A stretch of DNA of 64,000 nucleotides from Halorhabdus salina (GCF_013839425.1 NZ_JACDNP010000004.1:186001-250000); one strand, 5' to 3'. Positions 17,837 through 27,243 are shown, counted from the stretch's first letter. Notes: generated by a model not told the origin, from the sequence alone. Made by a program: numbers and translations.

Positions 17837-18478
17837 TCACTCACGTGCGCGTTCGACGGCATCGACGAACGCCGTTGCCCGCTGTTCAACGGTCGCGAAG
17901 TCGTCTCGCTTGATTGCCTCGTAATCGATCAGTGCGCTACCCGCACCCACCACGGTCGCTCCGGCGTCGAAGAAGGCGGCGACGTTGTCGCTGTCGATTC
18001 CGCCAGTCGGCATCAGCGGTAGGTCGCCCAGCGGCCCCTGGATAGCCCGCAGATGGTCTGGGCCGACCGTCGAGGCAGGGAAGACCTTGATGAGGTCGGC
18101 CCCGGCCTCGGCGGCACGGAGTGCTTCGGTCGGGGTCATCACGCCCGGTGCGACCGCCACGTCGTAGCGGTTGGCCGTCTCGATCACCTCCGGTTCGAGG
18201 GTCGGCCCGACGACGAACTCGGCCCCGGCGTCGATGGCCGCCTGGGCGGCGGGGGCGTCCAAGACCGTTCCGGCACCGACGACAGCAACCTCGTCGTCGA
18301 ATTCGTCAGCGACAGCGGAGACGAGAGCTGTTGCATCTCGCGCGTCGACGGTCACCTCGAAGGCCGTCACGCCGCCCGCACGGAGCGCCCGGACGGTATC
18401 GAGCATGGCGTCGGCGTCGATATCACGGAGAACGGCGACGACATCGCTGTCGAGCAATCGCTCGTGCGTCTCGGTCAT
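17837..18478 (-). CDS. eda: KDPG / 2-dehydro-3-deoxy-phosphogluconate aldolase (bacterial Eda type)
   Basis: This 213-residue barrel has VVAVLRDIDADAM at the N-terminus, the catalytic Glu in TAFEVTVDA, GAGTVLD, GAEFVVGPTLEPEV, the Schiff-base lysine in DLIKVFPAS, and PTGGIDSDN. It cleaves KDPG to pyruvate and glyceraldehyde 3-phosphate. It lies convergent with the kdgK-dehydratase pair, giving a local semi-phosphorylative ED set. Confidence 0.88.
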   Translation of the reverse strand: MTETHERLLDSDVVAVLRDIDADAMLDTVRALRAGGVTAFEVTVDARDATALVSAVADEFDDEVAVVGAGTVLDAPAAQAAIDAGAEFVVGPTLEPEVIETANRYDVAVAPGVMTPTEALRAAEAGADLIKVFPASTVGPDHLRAIQGPLGDLPLMPTGGIDSDNVAAFFDAGATVVGAGSALIDYEAIKRDDFATVEQRATAFVDAVERARE

Positions 18479-18804
18479 GCGCCTGACTGTCGGGAGGTGC
18501 GGATATAAGGGTCCCGACGACCGGGAGCGGTCGAAACACTGACGAGCGACAGTCGTCGTCCCATCTACGCGCGAGCGGCCTACCGAACACCCGACGCGAG
18601 TAGTGCAAGGTCACCTTCGAAAGATCTGTGCGTGTGCCCGAGTGCGGTGTAGAACGAGCGTCCGTCGTCATGGTGTCTCAGACGGCACTTCGGGTTCTCC
18701 CAGTGTCGAGCAACTGCCGGACGATCGTCGCGACGGCACAACCCCGGTCTCCGGGAACACAGGCGGGCAGCGTGTCCGAATGGCCGCCAAGCAAAGACGG
18801 ATGA
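18479..18804. other. Intergenic region with a decayed ThuA-like fragment
   Basis: No intact gene. A short minus-strand reading frame (see the pseudogene entry) is the only coding trace. The remainder shows no repeat or RNA signal I can support. Confidence 0.4.
18580..18687 (-). pseudogene. Fragment of a ThuA-like (trehalose-utilisation) domain protein
   Basis: The minus strand reads HHDDGRSFYTALGHTHRSFE and then GDLALLASGV before a TAG at 18580-18582. GR(S/V)FYTALGHT is the hallmark near the C-terminus of ThuA-like proteins. No upstream part of the domain remains in any frame, so this is a decayed relic. Confidence 0.4.
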
Positions 18805-19497
18805 CTACCACTTGCCGGCGTCGACACGATCGAGGGCATCGAGAAAGCCGTCGGCGAAGGCCGCGTCAGTGACGTGATCGGCGGCTTCGATCGCCGCCTC
18901 GTCAGCGTTCGCGACGGCGATTGCGGTCCCCGCTCGCTCGAACGTCGAGACATCGTTTTGGGAGTCACCGATCGCCACGAAGTCGTCGGTGTCGGAGCCG
19001 AGTCTCGGCGCGATCGACTGGAGTGCGTTGCCTTTGCTCATGTCTGGCGCCTTGACGTGATAGGCATACTGGGTATCGACGACTTCGAGCCCGTATTCGG
19101 CGGCGATCGCTTCGAGTGGTTCGACGGGAACGTCGTGGGCGAGGGCGATTTCCGTCTCCCGCCAGCGGTTGACCAGATCGGCCGTTCCCCACCCGAGATC
19201 GTAGCCCGCCTCGACGTAGGCGTCGGCGACTTTCTGGGCCGCCTTCCGGTCGCCGTGAAGGCGAACCTCGTCGTCGCTCTCGACGAATGAGACGCCGCCG
19301 TTCTCGGCGATAACGTTGCGTTGCAGTCCCAGATAGTTACAGAGCGCAATCGGAAAGGGGAGGACCTTCCCCGTGGCGAGGACGACTGGTCCGTTCCAGG
19401 CCCGCAATGCCGTCCCGACGCGGGGATCGAGGATCATCTCGTCGTTCGTCAACGTCCCGTCGATGTCTGTCACCAGCGGCACCGAGGCGGCGGACAT
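18805..19497 (-). CDS. pgp: Phosphoglycolate phosphatase (archaeal HAD type)
   Basis: This 230-residue HAD-superfamily phosphatase has motif I DIDGTLTND at residue about 10, motif II VLATGK, and motif III/IV KGNALQ with GDSQNDVSTF. The C2-type cap lies between. Archaeal homologues (TA0175 family) remove phosphate from 2-phosphoglycolate. Start MSAASVPLVTD fits the family; frames upstream run into a low-quality N-terminal extension. Confidence 0.88.
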   Translation of the reverse strand: MSAASVPLVTDIDGTLTNDEMILDPRVGTALRAWNGPVVLATGKVLPFPIALCNYLGLQRNVIAENGGVSFVESDDEVRLHGDRKAAQKVADAYVEAGYDLGWGTADLVNRWRETEIALAHDVPVEPLEAIAAEYGLEVVDTQYAYHVKAPDMSKGNALQSIAPRLGSDTDDFVAIGDSQNDVSTFERAGTAIAVANADEAAIEAADHVTDAAFADGFLDALDRVDAGKW

Positions 19498-19543
19498 ACA
19501 TCCACGAACGCGGGTGGCCGGCATGCCGGTTGCGTTTTCGCCG

Positions 19544-20119
19544 TCACTCTTTGAGCGTCTCGTAGGCCTCCTGGACGCGTTTGAACTGATCGGTGTCCCC
19601 GTCGTCCGCATCCGGGTGGACCGCCTTGACGCGGTCACGGTAGGCCGCCCGGATCGTCGCCTGATCAGCGTTCGAAGCGACGGCGAGTATGTCGCGGGCG
19701 TCGCTGGGGGCCATCGACGGTCCGGTCCCCGGCTCTGGGCCAGGCGTCTCACGGAAGCGACTGGCGCCGCCACCGGCTTCCCGGCGATCCGCACTCCGAG
19801 AAGCGGTTCGGCGGCCACCGCCGTTGGTTGCCCGTCGACGCGTGTGCTCAGCACTTGCCCGATCGCGGCCGTCCGAACGATCCCCTGGCTGTCGGAACCC
19901 AGCGCGCCCGCCGTTGACCGCGGCCCGGCCTTCGACGCCGCGGTAGATACGAGCCGCGAGCCGTCCGGTTCCGTGGGCCCACAGGATGTACGTCACGGTC
20001 CCGAACAGCGCCGCCGGCGCGAGAATCGCGAGATTGTACAGGATGCCAGCTACGGCTAGGGCGATGGTCATGAACGCGAAGGCGGCGGCCAGCCCCACGA
20101 GCAACCGCGATCGATGCAC
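19544..20119 (-). CDS. Membrane-anchored J-domain protein
   Basis: This 191-residue protein has two adjacent hydrophobic segments (about 6-27 and 30-47) at the N-terminus, an Arg/Gly-rich disordered linker (60-130), and a C-terminal J domain. The domain reads ARDILAVASNADQATIRAAYRDR, with the HPD tripeptide in KAVHPDADDGD, then FKRVQEAYETLKE. It probably recruits DnaK to the membrane. No zinc-finger DnaJ core is present. Confidence 0.85.
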   Translation of the reverse strand: MHRSRLLVGLAAAFAFMTIALAVAGILYNLAILAPAALFGTVTYILWAHGTGRLAARIYRGVEGRAAVNGGRAGFRQPGDRSDGRDRASAEHTRRRATNGGGRRTASRSADRREAGGGASRFRETPGPEPGTGPSMAPSDARDILAVASNADQATIRAAYRDRVKAVHPDADDGDTDQFKRVQEAYETLKE

Positions 20120-20309
20120 ATCCTCACTTGTGGTGGTACTCCCGTAAGCCTCCCGCCCCGATCGCCCCTGCAGTCAGTGCAAGCGTTCCCCGGCCGTGAT
20201 CAACTGCTTGCCTGCCGATTCCGCGATCGTCTTCGGCGCAAATCGCCTTACCCGGTAGCGCTGAGCCGGCTGCACGATCCTTTTTGGTCTCCGTGCCCAA
20301 CCGATAGCC

Positions 20310-21578
20310 ATGCTCGTCTATCATCTCGTCTTTGTTGCCTTGATGGTCGGGACCGAGACGTTTTTCACCGCGCTCACCACACTAAACCTGCGACACGCCG
20401 AGCAGACTGTCGGCGAGGAAACCGAATGGGTGGAGGACCGACTCGATATCGAAGACCCACGGAAGCTACTGGACTATAACCGACTCAGCACGGGACTGGG
20501 ACAGCTCCAGACGTGGGTAACGCTGCTCGTCGTCTTCCTCGTGCTGTACTCGGGGGTGTACGCCGACGCCGTCGCGGCCCTGGAAGCGACTGGGTGGCCC
20601 CTCGTCGTTCGCGGGACTGTCTTCGTCCTCGGGGCCGTTGTCGCCCTCCAGGCGATCGCACTCCCCTTCGACATCGTCGACACCTTCGTCGTCGAAGAGC
20701 AGTTCGGCTTCAACCAGCAGACGCTGGGTCTATGGCTCCGTGATCTGGTCGTCTCGCTGGTCGTGATGGTCGCCATCGGTGGGGTGCTCGCGGCAGTGCT
20801 GTTTGCGGCCATCGATGCCATCGGTGGCCTGTGGTGGGTGGCTGCCTGGCTACTCTTCGTCGGGTTCACACTTCTGATGCAGGTACTGTACCCGCGCGTC
20901 ATCGCACCGCTGTTCAACGACTTCGACCCGATCGAGGGGGGCGACCTCGCAGACGCCGTGAGCGAGGTGTTCGACCGCGCCGGGTTCGCCTGCTCGCAAC
21001 TGTACGAGATGGACGCCAGCCGCCGGTCGAGTCACTCCAACGCCTACTTCATCGGGTTCGGCCGGACGAAGCGTGTGGTCCTGTTCGACACACTCATTGA
21101 CCAGCTCTCGACGCCGTCACTGCAGGCGGTACTGGCCCACGAACTCGCCCACTATCAGCGGGGGCACATCTGGAAACAGCTGGCCGCCGGGACCGTCCAG
21201 ATCGGGGCATTACTGTTCGCCGCCTCGCTCCTGGTCGAGGCTCCCTGGCTGTACGATATGTTCGGGGTTGCGGGACAGCCGATCTACGCCGGACTGGGAC
21301 TGGCCGTGCTCTGGCTCGAACCAGTCGCTCGACTGTCCTCGCCGCTGACGAACCGACTGTCCCTGGCCCACGAGCGGGAAGCCGACGCCTTCGCTGTCGA
21401 GATCATGGACGCCGAGCCCATGGTCGAGGCTCTGGCCGGACTGACCAGCGAGAACCTCTCGAACCCCTTCCCACACCCCTGGTACGCGACCTTCCACTAC
21501 GACCATCCGCCGATCCCGGACCGAATCAAACACATTCGGGAGACAGCGGGCGAAAACGAAGAGACAGACTCGGCCTGA
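20310..21578 (+). CDS. M48 family zinc metalloprotease (Ste24/CAAX protease-like)
   Basis: This 422-residue multi-spanning membrane protease has an N-terminal domain with four to five hydrophobic segments and EEQFGFNQQT, close to the Ste24 signature. The zinc motif HELAH occurs in VLAHELAHYQRGH near residue 278, and the third-ligand region EREADAFA follows after two more hydrophobic segments. Length fits Ste24. Its substrate in archaea is unknown. Confidence 0.88.
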   Translation: MLVYHLVFVALMVGTETFFTALTTLNLRHAEQTVGEETEWVEDRLDIEDPRKLLDYNRLSTGLGQLQTWVTLLVVFLVLYSGVYADAVAALEATGWPLVVRGTVFVLGAVVALQAIALPFDIVDTFVVEEQFGFNQQTLGLWLRDLVVSLVVMVAIGGVLAAVLFAAIDAIGGLWWVAAWLLFVGFTLLMQVLYPRVIAPLFNDFDPIEGGDLADAVSEVFDRAGFACSQLYEMDASRRSSHSNAYFIGFGRTKRVVLFDTLIDQLSTPSLQAVLAHELAHYQRGHIWKQLAAGTVQIGALLFAASLLVEAPWLYDMFGVAGQPIYAGLGLAVLWLEPVARLSSPLTNRLSLAHEREADAFAVEIMDAEPMVEALAGLTSENLSNPFPHPWYATFHYDHPPIPDRIKHIRETAGENEETDSA

Positions 21579-21606
21579 TCCAGCACGCCCAACGCCGACG
21601 ATCGGG

Positions 21607-23172
21607 CTAGCTCAACTCGACGACTTCGACGTCAGTGACTCGATCGTCGGCCTCCATGGTGTCGACGACCGCATCGCTGACGGGGTCGTCGAGGTTGTAG
21701 ACGGACATTGCCTCGCCGTCGATGGCCTCGCGGGCGTTGGCCATCCCGGCGATATTGATGTCGTACTCGCCGAGAATCGACCCGAGCGAGCCGATCACGC
21801 CCGGTTCGTCGTTGTTATACGAGACGAGCATCGTCCCGTGCGGGATCGCATCGACCCGGAACCCATCGATTTCGACGATCCGGGGCTCGTTGTCGCCAAA
21901 CAGCGTGCCGCTGACGCTCAGTTCCTGCTCGCCGTCACAGACGGTGATCGACACCAGGTTCTGGTAGTCTTCGGTCTCGCGGCGGCGACTCTCGACGACC
22001 TGAATCCCGCGCTGCTCGGCGATCCGTGTCGGCGCGTCGACGACGACATCCTGCCAGCCGAAGGGATTGAACACGGCTGCCGTGATCAGGTCGACCTCCT
22101 CGTCGGCCAACTCGCCGGCGTACTCGATCTCGATTGACTGGACGCGGCCGTCGAACAGTCGAAGCGCGAGCTTGCTGGCCGTCTCGGCAACATCGACGTA
22201 GGCTCGCGTTTCGGGATCTGAACTCGCTTCCGTCGAGGGGATATTCAGTGCGTTCTGGACTTCCTCACCCTCCAAGCCGGAGATGATACTGTTTGCGGCG
22301 GTGACGGCGACATTGACCTGTGCGTTGTAGGTCTTGGCACCCAGGTGGGGCGTGACGACAACGTCGTCGGCCGCGAGTAGCGGGTTGTCATCGGCCGGCG
22401 GCTCGGTCGAGAAGACGTCGACGCCGGCGGCCTCGATATCGCCGCTCTCGACGGCGTCGGCGAGTGCCTGCTCGTCGATGATGCCGCCTCGGGAACTCAA
22501 CACGACCAGATCGCCACCGAAGCGCTTGATCTCCTCGGGACCGATCAGGCCCCGCGTCTCGTCGGTCAGGCGAGCCTGTACCGAGAGGAGGTCGACACGT
22601 TCGAGCAATTCGTCGAGGTCGACGAGTTCGATCCCCATCTGGCGGGCGCGGGCCTCCCCGAGGTAGGGGTCGTAGGCCAGCAGATCCATCCCGAGGTTGT
22701 CAAAGCGCCAGGCGACTTCCTGGCCCAGGCGACCGAGGCCGACGATCCCGGCAGTCATCCCACCGAGTTCCAGCCCCTCGAAGTCCTCGCCGTTCCAGCC
22801 GCCGGCCTGGACCTGCATGTGGCCCTGCGGAATGTGCTTTCCGGCGTTGAATGCCAGGCCGATCGTGTGCTCGGCGGCCGCATAGACGTTCCCGCGGGGG
22901 GCGTTGGCAACGATGACGCCGTGGTCGGTCGCCGCCGGGATGTCGATGTTGTCGACGCCGATCCCCGCCCGCGAGACGACCTTGAGGTTGGGTGCGTTCT
23001 CGAAGACTTCGCGGGTAATCTCCGTCCCGCGGATCAACATTGCGTCGATGTCTTCGACGATCTCGAGGACGCCCTCGGTATCGATGTCGACGTCCTCGAC
23101 GATGTCGAGACCGGCGCTCCGGAGGCGTGCCAGCCCCGCGTCGTCGATCGGGTCCGTGACCAGTACCTTCAT
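21607..23172 (-). CDS. serA: D-3-phosphoglycerate dehydrogenase
   Basis: This 521-residue long-form enzyme of serine synthesis has the NAD-binding motif GIVGLGRLGQEVA near residue 147, catalytic Arg in LSSRGGIID, Glu in the VDVFSTEPP region and His in VVTPHLGAKT. An intervening domain (about 320-445) and a C-terminal ACT domain (MLVSYNNDEPGVIG...) complete it. Start MKVLVTDPIDD is standard; an extra ATG eight codons upstream is less likely. Confidence 0.95.
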   Translation of the reverse strand: MKVLVTDPIDDAGLARLRSAGLDIVEDVDIDTEGVLEIVEDIDAMLIRGTEITREVFENAPNLKVVSRAGIGVDNIDIPAATDHGVIVANAPRGNVYAAAEHTIGLAFNAGKHIPQGHMQVQAGGWNGEDFEGLELGGMTAGIVGLGRLGQEVAWRFDNLGMDLLAYDPYLGEARARQMGIELVDLDELLERVDLLSVQARLTDETRGLIGPEEIKRFGGDLVVLSSRGGIIDEQALADAVESGDIEAAGVDVFSTEPPADDNPLLAADDVVVTPHLGAKTYNAQVNVAVTAANSIISGLEGEEVQNALNIPSTEASSDPETRAYVDVAETASKLALRLFDGRVQSIEIEYAGELADEEVDLITAAVFNPFGWQDVVVDAPTRIAEQRGIQVVESRRRETEDYQNLVSITVCDGEQELSVSGTLFGDNEPRIVEIDGFRVDAIPHGTMLVSYNNDEPGVIGSLGSILGEYDINIAGMANAREAIDGEAMSVYNLDDPVSDAVVDTMEADDRVTDVEVVELS

Positions 23173-23278
23173 GCCCGGAGGGAATTCCCCCACCACATTA
23201 ACCTTTTAGAGTTCGGCGCGACGCGCGGGTCCGATCCGCCGAGAAAACAAGCGTTCACTGAACGGTACTTCGGGCTCT

Positions 23279-24586
23279 TCAGACCGGTTCGCCGAGCATT
23301 TCGGCGAGATCGTCTTCGGGGTTGCCGATCGGCTGCAGGCCGAATTCGTCGTTGAGGAGTTCGACCACGTCGTCGGTGAGCCACTCGGGGATCGTCGGAC
23401 CGACGCGAACGTCCTGAATGCCCAGGTCGAACAGGCCAAGCAGGACCGCGACGGCCTTCTGCTCGAACCACGAGAGAACGATGCTTACGGGCAGATCGTT
23501 GACGCCACAGTCGAAGGCTTCGGCCAGCGCCTGGGCGATCTTGACTGTCGAAATGGAGTTGTTACACTGGCCCAGGTCGATGAACCGGGGGATGTCCGTG
23601 CCGGGGACGGTCCCGTATTCGAGGTCGTTGAAGCGGAACTTGCCACAGCCCGTGGTCAGGACGACGCAGTCATCGGGCACCGACTTCGCGAGTTCACGGT
23701 AGTATTCTCGGCCGTCTGTCGGGGCGTCACAGCCCGCGATGACGAAGAAATGCCGGAGGTCGCCGTTCTCGACGGCCTCGACGATCTGCGGCGCGATGTC
23801 GAGGACGGTCTCGTGGTAGAACCCCGTCGAGAGCGTCCCGTCGCTGTTCCATTCATCTTCAGCAGGCGCGGGCAGTTCCTTAGCGTGCTCGATGACCGGC
23901 GCAAAGTCGCCGTCCTCGATGTGGGTCGCGCCCTCTAGGCCGGCGACGGTCGTCGTGTAGAACCGGTCGGCGTAGTCGTCGACCGGCGGCATCAGACAGT
24001 TCGAGGTCCCGACGATCGCGCCGGGGAACTGCTCGAAGAGATCGCGCTGGTCGAACCACGCCTCGCCGACGTTACCCTTGAGGTGGTCGTATTTTGCGAG
24101 TTCGGGATAGCCGTGAGCGGGCAGCATCTCCGAGTGCGTGTAGACGTTGATGCCCTCGCCCTCGGTCTGTTCGAGCAGTTCCTTCAGCGCGTAGAGGTCG
24201 TGCCCGGTGACGACGATCGACTTGCCATCCACCTGGTTTTCGGGGACTTCGGCCGGTTCGGGTTTGCCCAGTGTGTCGACGTGGGCCTGATCGAGCAGTT
24301 CCATGGCGTCGATCGCGGCCGACCCCAGATCCAGGGCCTGCCCGATCGTTTCGTCCATGTCGAAGTTGACGTTCGTCAGCGTGTGAAACAGCGTCTCGTG
24401 GACGGTCGCATCGACCCCTTCGTCGACGTACCCCATCTCGCGGGCGTGGTGAGCGTAGGCGGAGACGCCTTTCGCGCCCAGGATCATCGTCTCCTGTAAA
24501 CTGTCTAAGTTCGGGTCCTTGCCACAGACGCCCTGGACGGTACAGCCACCGTCGAGCGTTTGCTCACACTGCAGGCAGTCCATCAT
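23279..24586 (-). CDS. hcp: Hydroxylamine reductase / hybrid cluster protein
   Basis: This 435-residue protein carries an N-terminal [4Fe-4S] motif C-x2-C-x7-C-x5-C (CLQCEQTLDGGCTVQGVC). It is short because the N-terminal helical domain is reduced, as in archaeal and anaerobe class forms. Hybrid-cluster ligands occur in TSNCLMPP, CDAPTDGREY, TGCGKFRFND and QCNNSIS. Hcp acts in NO and hydroxylamine stress. Start MMDCLQCEQ follows a TATA-like GGTTTATGAG about 28 bp upstream. Confidence 0.93.
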   Translation of the reverse strand: MMDCLQCEQTLDGGCTVQGVCGKDPNLDSLQETMILGAKGVSAYAHHAREMGYVDEGVDATVHETLFHTLTNVNFDMDETIGQALDLGSAAIDAMELLDQAHVDTLGKPEPAEVPENQVDGKSIVVTGHDLYALKELLEQTEGEGINVYTHSEMLPAHGYPELAKYDHLKGNVGEAWFDQRDLFEQFPGAIVGTSNCLMPPVDDYADRFYTTTVAGLEGATHIEDGDFAPVIEHAKELPAPAEDEWNSDGTLSTGFYHETVLDIAPQIVEAVENGDLRHFFVIAGCDAPTDGREYYRELAKSVPDDCVVLTTGCGKFRFNDLEYGTVPGTDIPRFIDLGQCNNSISTVKIAQALAEAFDCGVNDLPVSIVLSWFEQKAVAVLLGLFDLGIQDVRVGPTIPEWLTDDVVELLNDEFGLQPIGNPEDDLAEMLGEPV

Positions 24587-24653
24587 ACAGGTCACCGTCC
24601 GGACCCCTCTCATAAACCTCGTCCACCGCCTCCCCGTCTCCCGGGAACGCGAT

Positions 24654-24701
24654 CGAACGTGTTCGCTCGACGTTTTTATATATGGTATTCGAACGTCGAA
24701 T
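24654..24701 (-). promoter_or_regulatory. Palindromic operator-like sites upstream of hcp
   Basis: CGAAC-GT-GTTCG (24654-24665) and ATTCGA-ACG-TCGAAT (24687-24701) flank an AT-rich TTTTTATATATGG stretch (24673-24685), 70-115 bp before the hcp ATG. Further CGAAC half-sites follow to about 24726. These look like binding sites for a dimeric regulator, or a second promoter; the regulator is unknown. Confidence 0.4.
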
Positions 24702-24771
24702 TTCCTCGCTCGAACAGATCCGAACGTACAGAACTATGAATGATTATGTAAAATAATGCTATTTCTGTGGG

Positions 24772-25767
24772 TCAGGCGATGTCGGCGGGTGGTCCGCCGG
24801 GCAGGTCGTCGCGGCCGTGGAGTGCGGAAAAGTCCGGATCTGGCCCTTTCGGGACGATTCGCTTGGGACTCACATCGGGATGGGTCGTGTAGTAGTGTTC
24901 CGTGATGTGATCCATGTTGACCGTCTCGGAAATATGTCCAGTCTGGTAAATATCCCGCAGGTACGGCCAGAGGTGGTCGTACTCCCGGATGAGCCTGTGG
25001 TTGCACATGAAGTGGGTGTGATAGACTTCGTCGAAGCGGACGAGGGTGGTGAACATCGCGATATCGGCCTCTGTCAGGCGATCACCCGCGAGATAGCGCT
25101 GCTCGGCAAGCACGGAGTCCCAATGATCGAGCGCGTCGAACAGTTCCGCGACGGCCGCGTCGTAGGCCTCCTGAGAATCGGCGAACCCGGCTTTGTAGAC
25201 GCCGTTGTTGATCGGTTCGTAGATCTTCTCGATGATCCGATCGATTTCCTCGCGGTACCCCTCCGGGTAGAGGTCCACGTCGTTCTCGGCCACGTCGTCG
25301 AACTCGGTATCGAGCATGCGCATGATTTCGGCGGACTCGTTGTTGACAATGGTGTCTTCCTGTTTGTCCCAGAGGACCGGTACCGTCACGCGACCCGTCA
25401 TGTCGGGATCGGCTTCCACATAGACCTCTCGAAGGTAGTCAGCACCGTTGACGGTGTCGGTCGTACAGCCGTCTTTCTCGGGGGTGAACTGCCAGCCATC
25501 GTCACCACGGTAGGGATCGACGTAGTCGACGGTGATCGCATCTTCGAGGCCTTTCAGTGTCCGCATGATGAGCGTCCGGTGTGCCCACGGGCAGGCCCGG
25601 CAAACGTAGAGATGGTACCGGCCGGCCTCGGGCGGAAAGCGGGCGTCGGGATCAGCCGCGATTCGATCACGAAAGTTCGTTGTTTGGCGCTCGAATGCGC
25701 CGTCCTCGTTGGTCGTCTGGTAGGCGTCAGTGCGCCACTCGCCGTCGACGAGCATGTTCATACCCAT
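24772..25767 (-). CDS. Xi-class glutathione S-transferase-like reductase
   Basis: This 331-residue protein of the YqjG/ECM4 group has the catalytic Cys in CRACPWAHRT near residue 52, the VTVPVLWDK cis-Pro loop and NNESAEIMRM, then the all-helical C-terminal domain (AGDRLTEADIAMFTTLVRFD). These enzymes reduce glutathionyl-hydroquinones; haloarchaea use gamma-glutamylcysteine as thiol, so the physiological donor is uncertain. Three near starts (25767, 25761, 25755) are possible. Confidence 0.88.
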   Translation of the reverse strand: MGMNMLVDGEWRTDAYQTTNEDGAFERQTTNFRDRIAADPDARFPPEAGRYHLYVCRACPWAHRTLIMRTLKGLEDAITVDYVDPYRGDDGWQFTPEKDGCTTDTVNGADYLREVYVEADPDMTGRVTVPVLWDKQEDTIVNNESAEIMRMLDTEFDDVAENDVDLYPEGYREEIDRIIEKIYEPINNGVYKAGFADSQEAYDAAVAELFDALDHWDSVLAEQRYLAGDRLTEADIAMFTTLVRFDEVYHTHFMCNHRLIREYDHLWPYLRDIYQTGHISETVNMDHITEHYYTTHPDVSPKRIVPKGPDPDFSALHGRDDLPGGPPADIA

Positions 25768-25810
25768 ATCCAGGGATGCCAGCCTCAAAAACGCGGCAGT
25801 GACATCGGTG

Positions 25811-26653
25811 TTACTGGCTTGATACCGAGAGGGATTCGAGCTGTTCAACCCGCCGGTCCGTCGAGGGGTGCGTCGAGAAGAGGGTAGCGAGGAGGCCGCG
25901 ATCCTGTGGCGCGATACAAAGCGCACTGACGTGAGCGGCGGTCGCGTTTTCGGGCGGGTGTTCCGCAATATGAGTATCGATCTTTCGCAGTGCCTCGGCA
26001 AGCGGTTGGGCTTCGCCAGTCGTCCGGGCGGCGTCCCGATCGGCGGCAAATTCCCGGTATCGGGAGAGTGCGAGCACGAAGATCATCACGAAGAGCTTTG
26101 CTATCGTTCCCAGGATCCATGCGAAGATACTCACGATGAGGCTGTCACTGAGGGCTCCCAAGAGGAACACCCCCCAGCCGACGATCGAAGAGATGCTCTC
26201 GCCGACGACCATTATCACCGAATCCCGGTTCTTCAGGTGGGCCAGTTCGTGTGCCACGACACCGATCGCCTCGTCGAAGTCAAGCAGTTCGAGCAACGCT
26301 GGCGAGACGACGACCGTGCCGTTCCCTTTTCGGCCGACAGCGAAGGCATTTGGCGCGTCCATCTCCGCGACGAGCAATCGCGGCGGCTCGTCGAACCCCA
26401 TCTCCTCGCTGATCCGCTCGTACTCCGCGTGGAACGCAGCGAACTCGTCTCTGGGCAAGGGCTTTGCGCCGACTTGGTAGAGTACGCTCCACTTGCCGAC
26501 GACGTACTGGATTCCGATGAAGACGCCGAGTCCGGCGATGATGACTGGCAGTCCCAGACCGGCGGACAGTCCGATCCAGGCCAACAACAGATAGAAGCCG
26601 AACAGCACGGTGCTCACGAACGCCATTCGTACCACGAGTCCACGGTCGTTCAT
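25811..26653 (-). CDS. htpX: HtpX-like M48 membrane protease
   Basis: This 280-residue protease has two N-terminal hydrophobic segments (about 10-50), zinc motif HELAH in VVAHELAHLKNRDS near residue 138, two more hydrophobic segments (about 155-200), and the third-ligand motif SRYREFAADRDAA. It ends in the typical LFSTHPSTDRRVEQLE. It takes part in membrane protein quality control. Start MNDRGLVVRM is favoured over an ATG four codons upstream. Confidence 0.9.
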   Translation of the reverse strand: MNDRGLVVRMAFVSTVLFGFYLLLAWIGLSAGLGLPVIIAGLGVFIGIQYVVGKWSVLYQVGAKPLPRDEFAAFHAEYERISEEMGFDEPPRLLVAEMDAPNAFAVGRKGNGTVVVSPALLELLDFDEAIGVVAHELAHLKNRDSVIMVVGESISSIVGWGVFLLGALSDSLIVSIFAWILGTIAKLFVMIFVLALSRYREFAADRDAARTTGEAQPLAEALRKIDTHIAEHPPENATAAHVSALCIAPQDRGLLATLFSTHPSTDRRVEQLESLSVSSQ

Positions 26654-26757
26654 ACTCGGGCGCACTACTGAACACTACTTATTTCTTTTCGGACTGTTTC
26701 GCGGTAGCTCCAATTCAATGAGTGGATTTAATACCTGGCAAGTGGATCGGGATACTT

Positions 26758-27183
26758 ATGCAGAACGCCTGCTTCAGGTGCCGGGAACCGATCCCGTCCG
26801 GCGGGACGTTCTGCCGGGATTGCCAGTCGAAAGTGTCGTTGTCCGGGGCGGCGGTCGACGATGTGTCGGGCTGGTGGCTTGCTGTCGCCGGCGGATCCAT
26901 CGGGTTCGTCGTCGCTATTGCGCTCACCGTGGTCGCGGTGGCTGTCTCGCTCACTGCGATCACCATGATCGCGACGATTGTCATGGTCCTCTCGATCGGC
27001 GGCTTCTTTATAGGGCTGTACGCCGACATGCGGTTCATCCAGCGCCGGAACGACCTGGAGTGGTCCCCCTCGGACTGGTATCTCACCGTGCTCCTGTTCT
27101 GTTCGCTGTTCCTGCTTACAATCCCGTTCGTGAGCGTGTACTATCTCTATCGCCGTCGGCAGCGTATCGGCCTCCCACGATGA
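26758..27183 (+). CDS. Zinc-ribbon membrane protein, unknown function
   Basis: The N-terminus MQNACFRCREPIPSGGTFCRDC carries two CxxC knuckles, a small zinc ribbon. Three hydrophobic segments follow (about 41-65, 67-90 and 108-130). The start at 26758 lies about 26 bp after the TATA-like TTTAATACC, so it is probably leaderless. No known function; many haloarchaeal genomes carry such zinc-ribbon membrane proteins. Confidence 0.75.
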   Translation: MQNACFRCREPIPSGGTFCRDCQSKVSLSGAAVDDVSGWWLAVAGGSIGFVVAIALTVVAVAVSLTAITMIATIVMVLSIGGFFIGLYADMRFIQRRNDLEWSPSDWYLTVLLFCSLFLLTIPFVSVYYLYRRRQRIGLPR

Positions 27184-27243
27184 GGGCGGCCCGCTTCGAA
27201 GCCCTTATTTGAACGCTTTCCCTCTTTTCGGTCAAGAGAACAT

